Shown here: positions 16,025 through 27,532 of the stretch, in pieces
How the letters are laid out: each line of letters opens with the position of its first letter
Position numbering within the stretch: position 1 is the stretch's first letter
Origin: Lactonifactor longoviformis DSM 17459
GTDB lineage: Bacteria; Bacillota; Clostridia; Lachnospirales; Lachnospiraceae
Direction of reading: 5' to 3'
Assembly: GCF_900129135.1 (NCBI RefSeq)
Contig: NZ_FQVI01000002.1
Span: forward strand, 248,001-312,000
Length of the DNA stretch: 64,000 nucleotides
Translations under genes and position numbers: made by a program
Notes under the pieces: generated by a model
What the model saw: only the letters and a program-made list of their open reading frames with translations
Told to the model about the DNA's origin: nothing
The model's database searches: none

Positions 16025-16753
16025 CTATTCCCCTGCTTCTTTCTGTTCTTTTTCTACTATCTTTATCTGCTTGTCCACATCTTTCTTGAATTGCTTCCAT
16101 GCGTCTTCGTGCTCAACATAATACTTAGGGCATATCTTCCCGGTAACATCATAATGGCGGATGACATCGTCTGACTTCAGTGAAAACCGCTCACAGAGCC
16201 ATCCCGTGAGTTCCACCAGTGACTGATAGGTAGCTTCATTGAAATGACCGCTCTCGTCCGGATGACAGCACTCGATAGAGAGAGTATCGCTGTTGCGCTC
16301 ATTTGACGCATAGGATATCTCATTGCTGGGGATACACTGTACAACTTCTCCGTCCAGGCCAATGACAAAGTGACTGCTGGCTTTTGTCTCCTGGCTGTCT
16401 TTCAGACCCTCAAAGTAATCCCTGTTATTCTGAGCCGAAGTCCCTGGATTAGCTGTATAGTGAATTACAATACCCTTAATCTGCTCCAGCGCAGTACCTG
16501 GCCTTGAATACGGATTCACATCCAGCAGCTGGACATCCAGAAGCGGTGCTCCCACAAAAGACACCTTTTTGTCATCCATAGCAGCCGTCCTGGCTTCCTC
16601 TCTTTTATTCTTTACTGTCTTTACCGTAAGACAGAACAGAATCACTCCCAATAGAACGATCCCAAATAGTATTATGTTGCGTCTTACCTCCAGCTGCCTC
16701 TTCCGATATCCGGCACTGCGGCGTCTTTTCCTTCGTCTTTTACCCCTTACCAT
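16025..16753 (-). CDS. membrane-anchored N-acetylmuramoyl-L-alanine amidase (Amidase_2)
   Basis: Peptidoglycan amidase of about 242 residues. A strongly basic N terminus (VRGKRRRKRRRSAGYRKR) is followed by one membrane helix (NIILFGIVLLGVILFCLTV), so the enzyme faces the outside. The Amidase_2/PGRP domain follows, with the zinc ligand His in IKGIVIHYTA, then SSHFVIGLDGEVVQCIP, NSDTLSIECCHPDESG, the second ligand in VIRHYDVTGKICPKYY, and a final helical tail. It cleaves the lactyl-peptide bond between MurNAc and L-Ala. The start at 16753 is preceded by AGAGGA at 7 bp; a TTG six codons upstream lies inside the guaB terminator and is not favoured. Confidence 0.88.
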   Translation of the reverse strand: MVRGKRRRKRRRSAGYRKRQLEVRRNIILFGIVLLGVILFCLTVKTVKNKREEARTAAMDDKKVSFVGAPLLDVQLLDVNPYSRPGTALEQIKGIVIHYTANPGTSAQNNRDYFEGLKDSQETKASSHFVIGLDGEVVQCIPSNEISYASNERNSDTLSIECCHPDESGHFNEATYQSLVELTGWLCERFSLKSDDVIRHYDVTGKICPKYYVEHEDAWKQFKKDVDKQIKIVEKEQKEAGE

Positions 16754-16770
16754 ATACTTATCCTCTGCCA

Positions 16771-16806
16771 AAAAGAGGGAGGAGGCACCCCTTTGCCTCC
16801 TCCTCG
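16771..16806 (-). terminator. terminator of guaB
   Basis: Minus-strand hairpin GGAGGCA / TGCCTCC, extended by GAGGA/TCCCTC, followed by CTCTTTTT. It separates guaB from the downstream amidase. Confidence 0.75.
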
Positions 16807-16810
16807 TATT

Positions 16811-18265
<1,455 letters not shown>

Positions 18266-18309
18266 TTATTCTCTCCCTTTCGTTTCTATTTATTTTGGTT
18301 TTGTTCCCT

Positions 18310-18338
18310 AGTGTAACAAAATTCGACAAAGGTGTCAA
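18310..18338 (-). promoter_or_regulatory. promoter of guaB
   Basis: Minus-strand TTGACA (18333-18338), a 17-bp spacer, TACACT (18310-18315). The -35 overlaps the stop codon of the upstream membrane-protein gene. Confidence 0.7.
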
Positions 18339-18838
18339 TCCATAAAAACTTTTCTGGGATTTGATTTCTGTATGTTGCTGAGCATCTTTTCGTCGAACTC
18401 CAACAAAACTTTACACAATTCCTGACCATCAGGTATAATCATGGCATAAATTTTGTGGGATGGATCCTGCGACGAATAATCCAAAACTTTCAATCTGCTG
18501 TTATTATTATAATAATCCATTCTGTGAGACTTCACAGGCGCCAGGATCTCCATCTTACCCGTATCCAGGCTTTTCACTTTCTTTCTCTTGGTCTTTGCTG
18601 CGATTCTGTCGATATCAAGTTCGCCGTTAACATAAAGATACTCATATTCCAGATCCAGATTGGGGAATACAAAGTAATCCGCAACTCCCAGCCCGATAGC
18701 CGCAATAAATAAAAGAGGGTGTATCATGATTCCTGAAAATACTGCCACAACAGTGAGCGCCAGCATTCCGATTTTAACTGCCATATCTTTGCCGGTACTC
18801 TGCTTTTTTACCAAAAATTCTGAATACAAATCACTCAT
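18335..18838 (-). CDS. hypothetical membrane protein (DUF6106-like)
   Basis: A 167-residue protein. The hydrophilic N terminus is MSDLYSEFLVKKQ, then two adjacent hydrophobic segments (VKIGMLALTVVAVFSGIMI and PLLFIAAIGLGVADYFVF) form a hairpin. A soluble C-terminal part follows, rich in charged residues (NLDLEYEYLYVNGELDIDRIAAKTKRKKVKSLDTGKMEILAPVKS). The layout and YVNGELDID motif recall the Lachnospiraceae family annotated DUF6106, whose function is not known; this assignment is from memory of the family. It lies between groEL and guaB on the same strand, with a good ribosome-binding site. I assign no function. Confidence 0.75.
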   Translation of the reverse strand: MSDLYSEFLVKKQSTGKDMAVKIGMLALTVVAVFSGIMIHPLLFIAAIGLGVADYFVFPNLDLEYEYLYVNGELDIDRIAAKTKRKKVKSLDTGKMEILAPVKSHRMDYYNNNSRLKVLDYSSQDPSHKIYAMIIPDGQELCKVLLEFDEKMLSNIQKSNPRKVFMD

Positions 18839-18885
18839 GGTTTCTCTCCTTGTACATTCTTAGAAACTGTCTTCATTCTAGCACA

Positions 18886-18916
18886 AAGCAGGGCTGACGT
18901 CTACGACGCCAGCCCT
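18886..18916 (-). terminator. hairpin downstream of groEL
   Basis: An AGGGCTGgCGTC / GACGtCAGCCCT hairpin lies just after the groEL stop on the minus strand. The T run after it is weak, so termination efficiency is uncertain. Confidence 0.5.
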
Positions 18917-18942
18917 TAGAAAGTCTTAAAATTCTGTGAAGC

Positions 18943-20577
<1,635 letters not shown>

Positions 20578-20584
20578 TTATGAT

Positions 20585-20869
20585 TTATTCTACTACTGCT
20601 AAGATGTCGCTCTGTTTTACAATGATAAATTCTTCATCGTCTAATTTAACTTCTGTACCGGCGTATTTGGAATAGATTACCTGATCTCCTACTTTCACTT
20701 CCATCTTTACTTCTTTGCCGTCAACAACTCCGCCCGGTCCTACTGCAACAACCTCAGCCTGCTGGGGTTTTTCCTGTGCCTGACCTGGTAATACGATTCC
20801 TGATTTTGTTTTTTCTTCAGCTTCTAACTGTTTTAAAACGACTCTGTCTCCCAATGGTACTAATTTCAT
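20585..20869 (-). CDS. groES: 10 kDa co-chaperonin GroES
   Basis: The 94-residue co-chaperonin forming the lid of the GroEL cage. The sequence is typical throughout (LVPLGDRVVLKQLEAEEKTKSGIVLPGQAQEKPQ, VKVGDQVIYSKYAGTEVKLDDEEFIIVKQSDILAVVE), including the mobile loop that contacts GroEL. First gene of the groES-groEL operon, with a CIRCE element 35 bp upstream of its start and AGGAGG before the ATG. Confidence 0.98.
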   Translation of the reverse strand: MKLVPLGDRVVLKQLEAEEKTKSGIVLPGQAQEKPQQAEVVAVGPGGVVDGKEVKMEVKVGDQVIYSKYAGTEVKLDDEEFIIVKQSDILAVVE

Positions 20870-20904
20870 AATCTATTGCCTCCTTAAAATATTTTCTGCT
20901 TTTA

Positions 20905-20931
20905 TTAGCACTCATTTACATCGAGTGCTAA
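20905..20931 (-). promoter_or_regulatory. CIRCE operator (HrcA binding site) of groESL
   Basis: Perfect consensus: TTAGCACTC, 9-bp spacer, GAGTGCTAA. It lies between the promoter and groES, in the transcribed leader. HrcA is encoded in this window at 45622-46659. Confidence 0.96.
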
Positions 20932-20942
20932 CCGTTAGTCAT

Positions 20943-20971
20943 ATATTAGTTAATCTTGAAAAAATCTGCAA
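20943..20971 (-). promoter_or_regulatory. promoter of groESL
   Basis: Minus-strand TTGCAG (20966-20971), a 17-bp spacer, TAATAT (20943-20948), 12 bp before the CIRCE element. The rest of the gap to codY (20972-21160) is AT-rich with repeated TCTC tracts, and I see no gene in it. Confidence 0.6.
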
Positions 20972-21164
20972 GTTTCTGAAAGAGATTCTATAGCATCTAT
21001 TCTCTTGTTATCTCTTTTTATCTCGTGTTTTCTCTCATTTTCTCACTTTCTTAAATTTTACCTGATTTTATATTTATTTTATAATTCCATCTTTATCCTA
21101 TGCCATTTAAGAAGAAATTAAACATTTTTTCTTTTCCGCGGCAAAGGCAGCAGCAAAATAACAT

Positions 21165-21200
21165 AAAAAAGGAACTGCAGATACCTAACAGCTCCTTTTA
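21165..21200 (-). terminator. terminator of codY
   Basis: Minus-strand stem AAGGAGCTG / CAGTTCCTT with an 11-nt loop, followed by TTTTTT, directly after the codY stop. Confidence 0.8.
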
Positions 21201-21216
21201 TAGTTCAAAACAAGCA

Positions 21217-22005
21217 TTATTTTTTAACTATTTTCCGTTTTTTAATCTCTTCCAGCTCATCGAATATAACTTCATTGAGCACCTTGATATAGGTTCCCTT
21301 CATTCCTGAGGATCTGGACTCAATAACGCCCGCGCTCTCAAACTTTCTGAGCGCATTTACAATCACAGACCGTGTAATGCCTACCCTGTCTGCAATCTTG
21401 CTGGCCACCAGAATTCCCTCATCCCCGTCCAGCTCGTCAAAAATATGAATAATAGCTTCCAGTTCTGAGAATGACAGTGTACTGAATGCAGATTTGACAA
21501 CCTGTATCTTACGATTTTCCTCAGCATTCTCTTCATGTACGGAACGCATCATCTCAAGTCCTACCACAGTGGTACTGTATTCACTCACGATTATATCTTC
21601 AATATCGTACTGCTTACCGCTTCTGTACATAAAAACAGTACCCAGGCGTTCCCCGGCAATGTCAATTGGGTTAATGATAGCCATGTATTGTTTTACATGC
21701 TCCCCTTCAAATCCCAAAGTCTGAAGATTTACGTTTTCTTTCGTAGACAGCACTCCCAGAAATCTCTCATTCAGGAGAGTATCAATAAAGCCTCCCACCT
21801 CGTCTTCAATCAGCTCTGTAATCTCTTCTACTCCCTCGCACAGTCCTACGCCCAGCACCTTACCTTTTTTGCTGAGTACCAGAATATTCGACTCCAGTGT
21901 TTCTACCATAACTTCACAGATGTCGTTAAATAATACCTTTGAGGAATTATTATTGTGCAGCAATTTGTTTATCTTTCTCGTCTTATCCAATAGTTGTACG
22001 CTCAT
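21217..22005 (-). CDS. codY: GTP/branched-chain amino acid-sensing regulator CodY
   Basis: Global nutritional regulator of Firmicutes, 262 residues, the standard length. An N-terminal GAF-like sensor (LLDKTRKINKLLHNNNSSKVLFNDICEVM...) is followed by a C-terminal winged helix with the highly conserved recognition block ASKIADRVGITRSVIVNALRKFESAGVIESRSSGMKGTYIKVLN. When GTP or isoleucine/valine are abundant it binds DNA and represses amino-acid biosynthesis, transport and stationary-phase genes. It lies downstream of topA in the gene order comM-dprA-topA-codY, common in clostridia, with a 268-bp gap and its own AGGAGG site. Confidence 0.97.
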   Translation of the reverse strand: MSVQLLDKTRKINKLLHNNNSSKVLFNDICEVMVETLESNILVLSKKGKVLGVGLCEGVEEITELIEDEVGGFIDTLLNERFLGVLSTKENVNLQTLGFEGEHVKQYMAIINPIDIAGERLGTVFMYRSGKQYDIEDIIVSEYSTTVVGLEMMRSVHEENAEENRKIQVVKSAFSTLSFSELEAIIHIFDELDGDEGILVASKIADRVGITRSVIVNALRKFESAGVIESRSSGMKGTYIKVLNEVIFDELEEIKKRKIVKK

Positions 22006-22273
22006 GCTGAACCTCCTTTCTTTTGTCCTAAATATGAGTAATAAAATAAAATTCTCCCATTTGCTTTATTCTATCATACAATTGGCGGCAAATCAATGTC
22101 GTCGCCAACGGATTTATACTTTTTTAACTTTTTTTCTGATAATTCCTCAGTTTCAAAACCTGGTGAAGCCAATAACACAAAATTTATGGATAATCATGCA
22201 AATCAAAAAAGGATTTTTATCCAAAAAGCAGCTGCTGTATGGTATTTTAAACCGATTACAGCAGCTTAGCCGT

Positions 22274-24355
22274 CTATTCCTTTTCCTCCTTTGGCTTCTC
22301 CGTTACATAGCCGCAGTGCTCATCCGCGCACAAAAGTTTGTTTCCTTTTTCCAGCATATAGCCTCCGCAGTTGGGACACTTCTCTTTGGATGGCTTCTGC
22401 CAGGACATAAAATCGCACTCCGGGTTATCTTCACAGCCATAATACTTACGACCCTTTTTCGTCTTTTTCAGGACAATATCTTTCCCGCACTTGGGACAGG
22501 GAACTCCAATTTTCTCCAGGTACGGTTTTGTATTCCGGCAGTCGGGAAAGCCGGGACACGCCAGAAATCTTCCGTGAGGGCCGTACTTAATTACCATGTT
22601 TCGGCCGCATTCTTCACAGATAACATCCGTCACCTCGTCTTCTATTTTTACCTGTTCCAATTCCTGTTCGGCTGCCTTTACTGCCTCGTCCAAATCAGGA
22701 TAAAAATTGCGGATTACGGTTTTCCAGTATACACTGCCGTCTTCGACTTTATCCAGAAGTTCTTCGAAAGTAGCGGTAAAGTTCACATCCACAATGCTGG
22801 GAAAAGCCTGCTTCATGATATTATTCACCACTTCTCCCAACTCTGTAATATAAAGGTTCTTGTTCTCCTTTGCCACATAGCGGCGGGCTATAATTGTGGT
22901 TATCGTAGGGGCATAAGTACTGGGACGCCCGATTCCAAGTTCCTCCAGCGTCTTAACCAGAGATGCCTCCGTGTAATGGGCAGGGGGCTGCGTAAAGTGC
23001 TGCTGTCCGTCAAAGTTCTCCAGAGAAAGCTCCGTGTTCTCATCCAGGCTCTTCATCATTAGATTATTTTCCGGCTTTTCCTCATCGCTCTGCACATAGA
23101 CGGCCATAAAACCATCAAATTTTAGTTTTGATGCGGCTACTGTAAAGTAATAGTCTCCGCCTTTAATTTTTACAGACGTTGTCTCGTATTTGGCCGGCTG
23201 CATTCTGCTGGCTGTAAACCTTTTCCAAATCAACTGATACAGGCGGAATTGATCCCTGGACAGGGACTCTTTCATGGCAGCAGGGGTTCTGGTAATATCT
23301 GTGGGGCGGATTGCCTCGTGAGCATCCTGAATCTTCTTCCCTTTATTGCCATTCTCTTCTTTCTTCGCTGCATACATTTCTCCATACTGATCCGTGATAT
23401 ACTCTCTTGCCAGCTGATCGGCCTCCTCAGAGATACGGGTAGAATCTGTACGCAGATAAGTAATAATACCTACGGTGCCGTTTCCTTTTATATCAATCCC
23501 CTCGTATAGCTGCTGGGCCAGACGCATCGTTTTCTGGGTAGAAAAGTTGAGCGCTTTTGAAGCCTCCTGCTGAAGGGTGCTGGTGGTAAACGGCAGGGGT
23601 GCTTTCTTGGTACGCTCGCCTTTTTTAACTTCGGCTACCTGGTATTTTGCCCCTTCCAGATTTTTTAAGATCTTATCCAGCTCCTCCTGGGAATGGATCT
23701 CCATCTTTTTTTTCTCACTGCCGTAAAATTTAGCTACCAGGGGCTTTTTCTCCCCTTTGACTTTGAAGGAAGCTTCCAGAGACCAGTATTCCTCCGGTAT
23801 AAAAGCGTTTATTTCTTCTTCCCTGTCACCGATGATGCGAAGGGCGACAGACTGTACACGGCCGGCACTTAAACCTCTTTTGACTTTCGCCCAGAGGACA
23901 GGACTGATATTATAACCTACCATTCGGTCCAGGATCCTTCTGGTCTGCTGGGCATCCACCAGATTCATATCAATATCTCTCGCCTCTTTTATAGAAGCTT
24001 TTACCGCTGTTTTTGTAATCTCGTTAAATGTAATCCGGCGCATCTTCTCATCCTGAAGATTCAATGCCTTAGACAGATGCCAGGAGATCGCTTCTCCCTC
24101 ACGGTCCGGGTCAGTTGCCAGATACACTTTGTCAGCCTTTTTGGATGACTTTCTCAGTCCTGCCAGCAGTTCTCCCTTTCCTCGGATCGTTATATACTTA
24201 GGTTCAAAATCATGTTCCACATCAATTCCCAGCTGACTTTTGGGCAAGTCACGCACATGGCCGTTTGATGCAGCCACTTCATAATTTGAACCAAGAAATT
24301 TCTTGATTGTTTTTACCTTTGCAGGCGACTCCACAATCACTAAATACTTCGCCAT
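22274..24355 (-). CDS. topA: DNA topoisomerase I
   Basis: Type IA topoisomerase relaxing negative supercoils, 693 residues. The N-terminal TOPRIM domain is YLVIVESPAKVKTIKKFLGSNYEV with the acidic triad block LATDPDREGEAISWHL. The central domain contains the active-site Tyr in GIITYLRTDSTR. At least three C-terminal zinc-binding repeats have Cys pairs (CEECGRNMVIKYG...CPGFPDC, CPKCGKDIVLKKT...CEDNPEC, CPNCGGYMLEKGN...CADEHC). The gene begins 33 bp after the dprA stop, so cotranscription is likely. Confidence 0.98.
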   Translation of the reverse strand: MAKYLVIVESPAKVKTIKKFLGSNYEVAASNGHVRDLPKSQLGIDVEHDFEPKYITIRGKGELLAGLRKSSKKADKVYLATDPDREGEAISWHLSKALNLQDEKMRRITFNEITKTAVKASIKEARDIDMNLVDAQQTRRILDRMVGYNISPVLWAKVKRGLSAGRVQSVALRIIGDREEEINAFIPEEYWSLEASFKVKGEKKPLVAKFYGSEKKKMEIHSQEELDKILKNLEGAKYQVAEVKKGERTKKAPLPFTTSTLQQEASKALNFSTQKTMRLAQQLYEGIDIKGNGTVGIITYLRTDSTRISEEADQLAREYITDQYGEMYAAKKEENGNKGKKIQDAHEAIRPTDITRTPAAMKESLSRDQFRLYQLIWKRFTASRMQPAKYETTSVKIKGGDYYFTVAASKLKFDGFMAVYVQSDEEKPENNLMMKSLDENTELSLENFDGQQHFTQPPAHYTEASLVKTLEELGIGRPSTYAPTITTIIARRYVAKENKNLYITELGEVVNNIMKQAFPSIVDVNFTATFEELLDKVEDGSVYWKTVIRNFYPDLDEAVKAAEQELEQVKIEDEVTDVICEECGRNMVIKYGPHGRFLACPGFPDCRNTKPYLEKIGVPCPKCGKDIVLKKTKKGRKYYGCEDNPECDFMSWQKPSKEKCPNCGGYMLEKGNKLLCADEHCGYVTEKPKEEKE

Positions 24356-24388
24356 TCCTTACCTCCTCCGGTATTCGGTCCATTTCAT

Positions 24389-25273
24389 TTATTTTATTTT
24401 GGCATAATAGTTTTTCATCGGTTCCACTATTAGTTCCTCTAGCTGAAGTTCCAGAAGAATCCCCATAACTTCCTCTGGAGACAGAGGTATTTTTTCTAAT
24501 AATTGATTCAGATTCTGGGGCTGTAAATCCAGACAACTATACACCATATTTTTCTGACTTTCAAGTCTTATTTGTGATTTTATTAGCAATTTGTCGCTTT
24601 TTCCCGGGGAAATTCCCAGTTCTTCCAACAGGCTTTCCACAGAACAGGCAATTCCCGCCCCCTGCTCTATCAGGCGGTTGCATCCATAGCTTAGCTCATC
24701 GCTCACACGGCCCGGCAGGGCATATACTGTCTTCCCTTGCTCCAGTGCAAAGTCCGCGGTAATCAAAGAGCCGCTTTTCTCTTTTGCCTCTATAACCAGC
24801 ACCAGGTCCGCCAGCCCGCTGATTATACGGTTTCGAAGAGGAAAATTCCGGGGCAGGGGTTCATATCCCAGCGGGAGTTCTGACAGCAGCCCTCCCTGTT
24901 CAGGGATTTTTTTGTATAAATCATAATTTGACCTGGGATAGCAGATATCTACGCCGCAGCCAAGAACAGCAAAAGTCGGGGTTCCTCCCGCCAGTGCTCC
25001 CCGGTGCGCATGGCCGTCTATCCCCCGGGCCATGCCGCTAATAATCTGAACCCCAGCCTGACTCAGAGCTTTTGCATATTCAAACGCCTGCACCTGACCA
25101 TAATAGCTGCACATTCTCGCCCCTACAATGGCCACGGTGGCCCTGTCCTCTCTGGGTAGCACTCCTCTTACAAACAGCCGGGGCGGCATATCAACGTAAT
25201 GCAGCAGGCGCCTGGGATACTCCCTGTGAAGTTTATGATAACAGATAACTTCTTTTTCTCCCGTATTCTCCAT
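24389..25273 (-). CDS. dprA: DNA-processing protein DprA (short form)
   Basis: DprA/Smf-family single-stranded-DNA-binding, RecA-loading protein. The Rossmann-like core is complete: IVGARMCSYYGQVQAFEYAKALSQAGVQIISGMARGIDGHAHRGAL, FAVLGCGVDICYPRSN, GGLLSELPLG, PRNFPLRNRIISGLADLVLVIEAKEKSGSLITADFALEQGKTVYALPGR. A C-terminal DprA winged-helix-like region follows. The usual N-terminal SAM-like domain of about 70 residues is missing. I place the start at 25273 because AGGAGG lies directly before it; in-frame alternatives are ATG 25333 (GAGG 10 bp upstream) and TTG 25375. None would add a full SAM domain. It follows comM closely. Confidence 0.88.
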   Translation of the reverse strand: MENTGEKEVICYHKLHREYPRRLLHYVDMPPRLFVRGVLPREDRATVAIVGARMCSYYGQVQAFEYAKALSQAGVQIISGMARGIDGHAHRGALAGGTPTFAVLGCGVDICYPRSNYDLYKKIPEQGGLLSELPLGYEPLPRNFPLRNRIISGLADLVLVIEAKEKSGSLITADFALEQGKTVYALPGRVSDELSYGCNRLIEQGAGIACSVESLLEELGISPGKSDKLLIKSQIRLESQKNMVYSCLDLQPQNLNQLLEKIPLSPEEVMGILLELQLEELIVEPMKNYYAKIK

Positions 25274-25362
25274 AATTCCTCCTATTCTGATTTTTATACC
25301 CCAGGTCCCTTTTCTCTCTGCCTCTGGGAACATGGCGGTATATCCTCTCTTTACTTTGGCAA

Positions 25363-26901
25363 TTAAATTTTCCAATATTTCTTGTCAGCCTTCCTGTAAC
25401 AGATTGCCTCACTGATATGGCTTTTTAAAAGAATTTCTTCTCCCTCTAAATCTGCTATCGTACGGGCTGTTTTTAAGATTCTATGATAGCCCCTGATACT
25501 AAAATTCATCTTTTTATACGCTTTTTCTAAAAGTTCTCTGCCCTGCTTTTCCACAGGACAGTAGGTTTCAAGTTCTGAGCCGGGAATTTGTGAGTTGAAA
25601 CGTATCTCTGTCCCCCGAAACCTCTCCTCCTGCGTCTTATGTACCCTTGTAATCTCTTTACGAAGTTCAGCAGAGGACGGCCCCTTTTTTCGTTTTACCG
25701 CAATATCCTGATACTCCACTGCTCCTGCCTCCACACAGATATCCATCCGATCCAAAAGAGGGCCGCTGATCTTCCGAAGGTATTTACTGATGTCCCCAGG
25801 CCGGCAGGTACAGCGGTTCATATCCGGGAAATAGCCGCAGCCGCATGGATTCATGGCAGCAACCACCATACAATTGGCAGGAAAGCAGAAGCTCCCCATT
25901 GCCCTTGCGATTGAGATCTGTCTGTCTTCCAGAGGCTGCCTTAGAATCTCCAGGCTGACTCTGGAGAACTCTGTCAATTCATCCAGGAAAAGAATCCCCC
26001 TGTGAGCCAAAGTAATTTCTCCCGGACGAGGAATTCTGCCTCCTCCGGCCAAAGCCTGGGGAGAAAGCGTATGATGGGGCGCCCGGAAGGGGCGGGCAGC
26101 CATCAGAGGGCTGTCGGCCGGGAGAAGGCCTGCAATACTGTAAATTCTTGATATCTCTATGCATTCTTCCAGAGACGGCTGAGGCATAATCGTAGGGAGC
26201 CGTCTTGCCACCATTGTCTTTCCTGCCCCGGGGGGACCTATCATCAAGAAATTGTGAAATCCTGCAGCAGCCACAACCGCCGCCCTTTTCACAGCCTCCT
26301 GTCCCTGTATTTCATCAAAATCAAGAGAATATTCCGGTTCCCGGTAAAATACCTCACCGACAGGATTTTCTAGCTGAAAACGCTCAAAATCGCCGCTGCG
26401 AAGCATTTCTATGGTTTCTCTTAAGGTGCTGACGCCGGCTACTGGTATTCCCTGGATAATCTGACCCTCTCTCCAGTTTTCCTTTGGAAGTACACAGGCC
26501 CTGCAGCCCATCTCCTTCGCTTTATCCACCATAGCCAGAATGCCGGATACCGGGTGTACGGAGCCGTCCAGACTCAATTCTCCTACAATCAAAACATCCT
26601 TTACCATGACCTCCTCCAGATACCCAAGAGCAGTCAGGATGGCTGCCGCAATAGGCAGGTCAAAGGCGGGGCCATCCTTTCGCAGATCACCAGGCGACAG
26701 ATTAATCGTCACCCTTTTTGGGGGAAGCGCAATCCCCATATTGCGCATAGCAGTCTTCACTCTGTCCTGAGCCTCCCGCACCTGGGAAGTAAGATATCCC
26801 ACCATATTAAACATAGGAAGCCCGTCACTCACATCTGCCTCCACCCTTACCGGAAAACATTCTACTCCCATAATAGCTGCCGACAATACACTGCTGAACA
26901 T
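25363..26901 (-). CDS. comM: YifB/ComM-family Mg-chelatase-like AAA ATPase
   Basis: About 512 residues. The N-terminal ChlI-like/Lon-like domain is FSSVLSAAIMGVECFPVRVEADVSDGLPMFNMVGYL. The AAA core has Walker A MIGPPGAGKTMVARRLPTI and Walker B GILFLDELTEF. The conserved zinc-like cysteine block NPCGCGYFPDMNRCTCRPGD and a C-terminal MCM-lid-like domain (YHRILKTARTIADLEG) follow. ComM is a hexameric helicase promoting branch migration during natural transformation; other YifB roles are poorly known. The ATG at 26901 follows GGAGAGGAG. A promoter TTGTCA-17-TATAAG lies at 26947-26975. It heads the comM-dprA-topA run. Confidence 0.94.
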   Translation of the reverse strand: MFSSVLSAAIMGVECFPVRVEADVSDGLPMFNMVGYLTSQVREAQDRVKTAMRNMGIALPPKRVTINLSPGDLRKDGPAFDLPIAAAILTALGYLEEVMVKDVLIVGELSLDGSVHPVSGILAMVDKAKEMGCRACVLPKENWREGQIIQGIPVAGVSTLRETIEMLRSGDFERFQLENPVGEVFYREPEYSLDFDEIQGQEAVKRAAVVAAAGFHNFLMIGPPGAGKTMVARRLPTIMPQPSLEECIEISRIYSIAGLLPADSPLMAARPFRAPHHTLSPQALAGGGRIPRPGEITLAHRGILFLDELTEFSRVSLEILRQPLEDRQISIARAMGSFCFPANCMVVAAMNPCGCGYFPDMNRCTCRPGDISKYLRKISGPLLDRMDICVEAGAVEYQDIAVKRKKGPSSAELRKEITRVHKTQEERFRGTEIRFNSQIPGSELETYCPVEKQGRELLEKAYKKMNFSIRGYHRILKTARTIADLEGEEILLKSHISEAICYRKADKKYWKI

Positions 26902-26946
26902 ACTTAACTCCTCTCCGAGCCTTTCCACAGGCTCAAATACAATTCA

Positions 26947-26975
26947 CTTATACCTTGGAAATATTTCTTTGACAA
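26947..26975 (-). promoter_or_regulatory. promoter of the comM-dprA-topA run
   Basis: Minus-strand TTGTCA (26970-26975), a 17-bp spacer, TATAAG (26947-26952), about 45 bp before the comM start. The rest of the gap to 27218 is AT-rich; I see no further gene or clear signal in it. Confidence 0.55.
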
Positions 26976-27218
26976 ATCTGAACAGAAAAAGATATGCCTG
27001 CTGCAGAAACGCAGAGACAAAAAGAAAGAAACTTATTATTTTCTATAGTAATGATTAGTAAAGGATAAACTTGGACGAAGTGTCCCGAAAATACAGAAGT
27101 TTAAATAAAAGGTTCTTATATTTTGTCACAAAATTTATGCCATGTCAATTGCACCTTGAAATTAAAAACATAATTTTACCTCTTTTTTCACATACTACAT
27201 CAAAAGGAGGTGTTTCAA

Positions 27219-27365
27219 ATGGATAAAAAAGAATATTCAGGATACCAGGTGGCAGATATTACTGAGTCCGATAATTCCATGATCAACCGTCTGGAACAGG
27301 AAATCAGTCAGAAGACAGACAAAGACATTGTACTGGTAGCTTATCAGCAGGATAAACAAAGCTAA
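27219..27365 (+). CDS. 48-residue hypothetical protein upstream of sigK
   Basis: A short gene with an excellent ribosome-binding site: AAAAGGAGG 8 bp before the ATG. It encodes 48 residues beginning MDKKEYSGYQVADITESDN and ending IVLVAYQQDKQS. The product is soluble and charged, with no membrane segment, no cysteine and no recognised domain; the middle (SMINRLEQEISQKTDKD) is predicted helical by eye. It is the first gene on the plus strand after comM. It precedes sigK by 168 bp, with the palindromic repeat between them, and could be a sporulation-period small protein, which is a guess from position only. No function assigned. Confidence 0.65.
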   Translation: MDKKEYSGYQVADITESDNSMINRLEQEISQKTDKDIVLVAYQQDKQS

Positions 27366-27372
27366 AACCCCG

Positions 27373-27456
27373 TTGGGGACAGGTCATACTCATTTTGGGA
27401 CAGGCCGATCCTATTTTGGGACGTGTTCTTTCTAGAAAGAACACGTCCCCTTTTTC
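27373..27456. repeat. dispersed palindromic repeat, copy B (inverted relative to copy A)
   Basis: A perfect 32-bp palindrome at 27418-27449, identical to 15529-15560, is preceded on this strand by TTGGGGACAGGTCAT and TTTTGGGACAGGCC motifs and followed by CCTTTTTC. The reverse complement aligns with copy A over the whole element with few differences. Confidence 0.85.
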
Positions 27457-27477
27457 GCCCTTTTCAGATGGAAAAGC

Positions 27478-27505
27478 ACAAAATCTTCTTCTCTCACATA
27501 GACTA
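27478..27505 (+). promoter_or_regulatory. possible sigma-K-type promoter of sigK
   Basis: AC (27478-27479), a 17-bp spacer, and CATAGACTA (27497-27505) fit the sigma-K pattern AC-N16/17-CATANNNTA, about 28 bp upstream of the sigK start. The motif is short, so chance occurrence is quite possible. Confidence 0.35.
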
Positions 27506-27532
27506 TAAACAAATCCCTTTGAGGTAACCTTT

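Noticed and set aside
18266-18309. Possible purine riboswitch in front of guaB
   Set aside because: The leader is about 37 nt, with no three-way-junction core; only a normal ribosome-binding site is present.
21869-23062. Plus-strand open frame (397 codons) opposite codY and topA
   Set aside because: It covers the 5' end of codY and much of topA on the other strand, crosses the intergenic gap and has no start signal. Both sense genes are certain.
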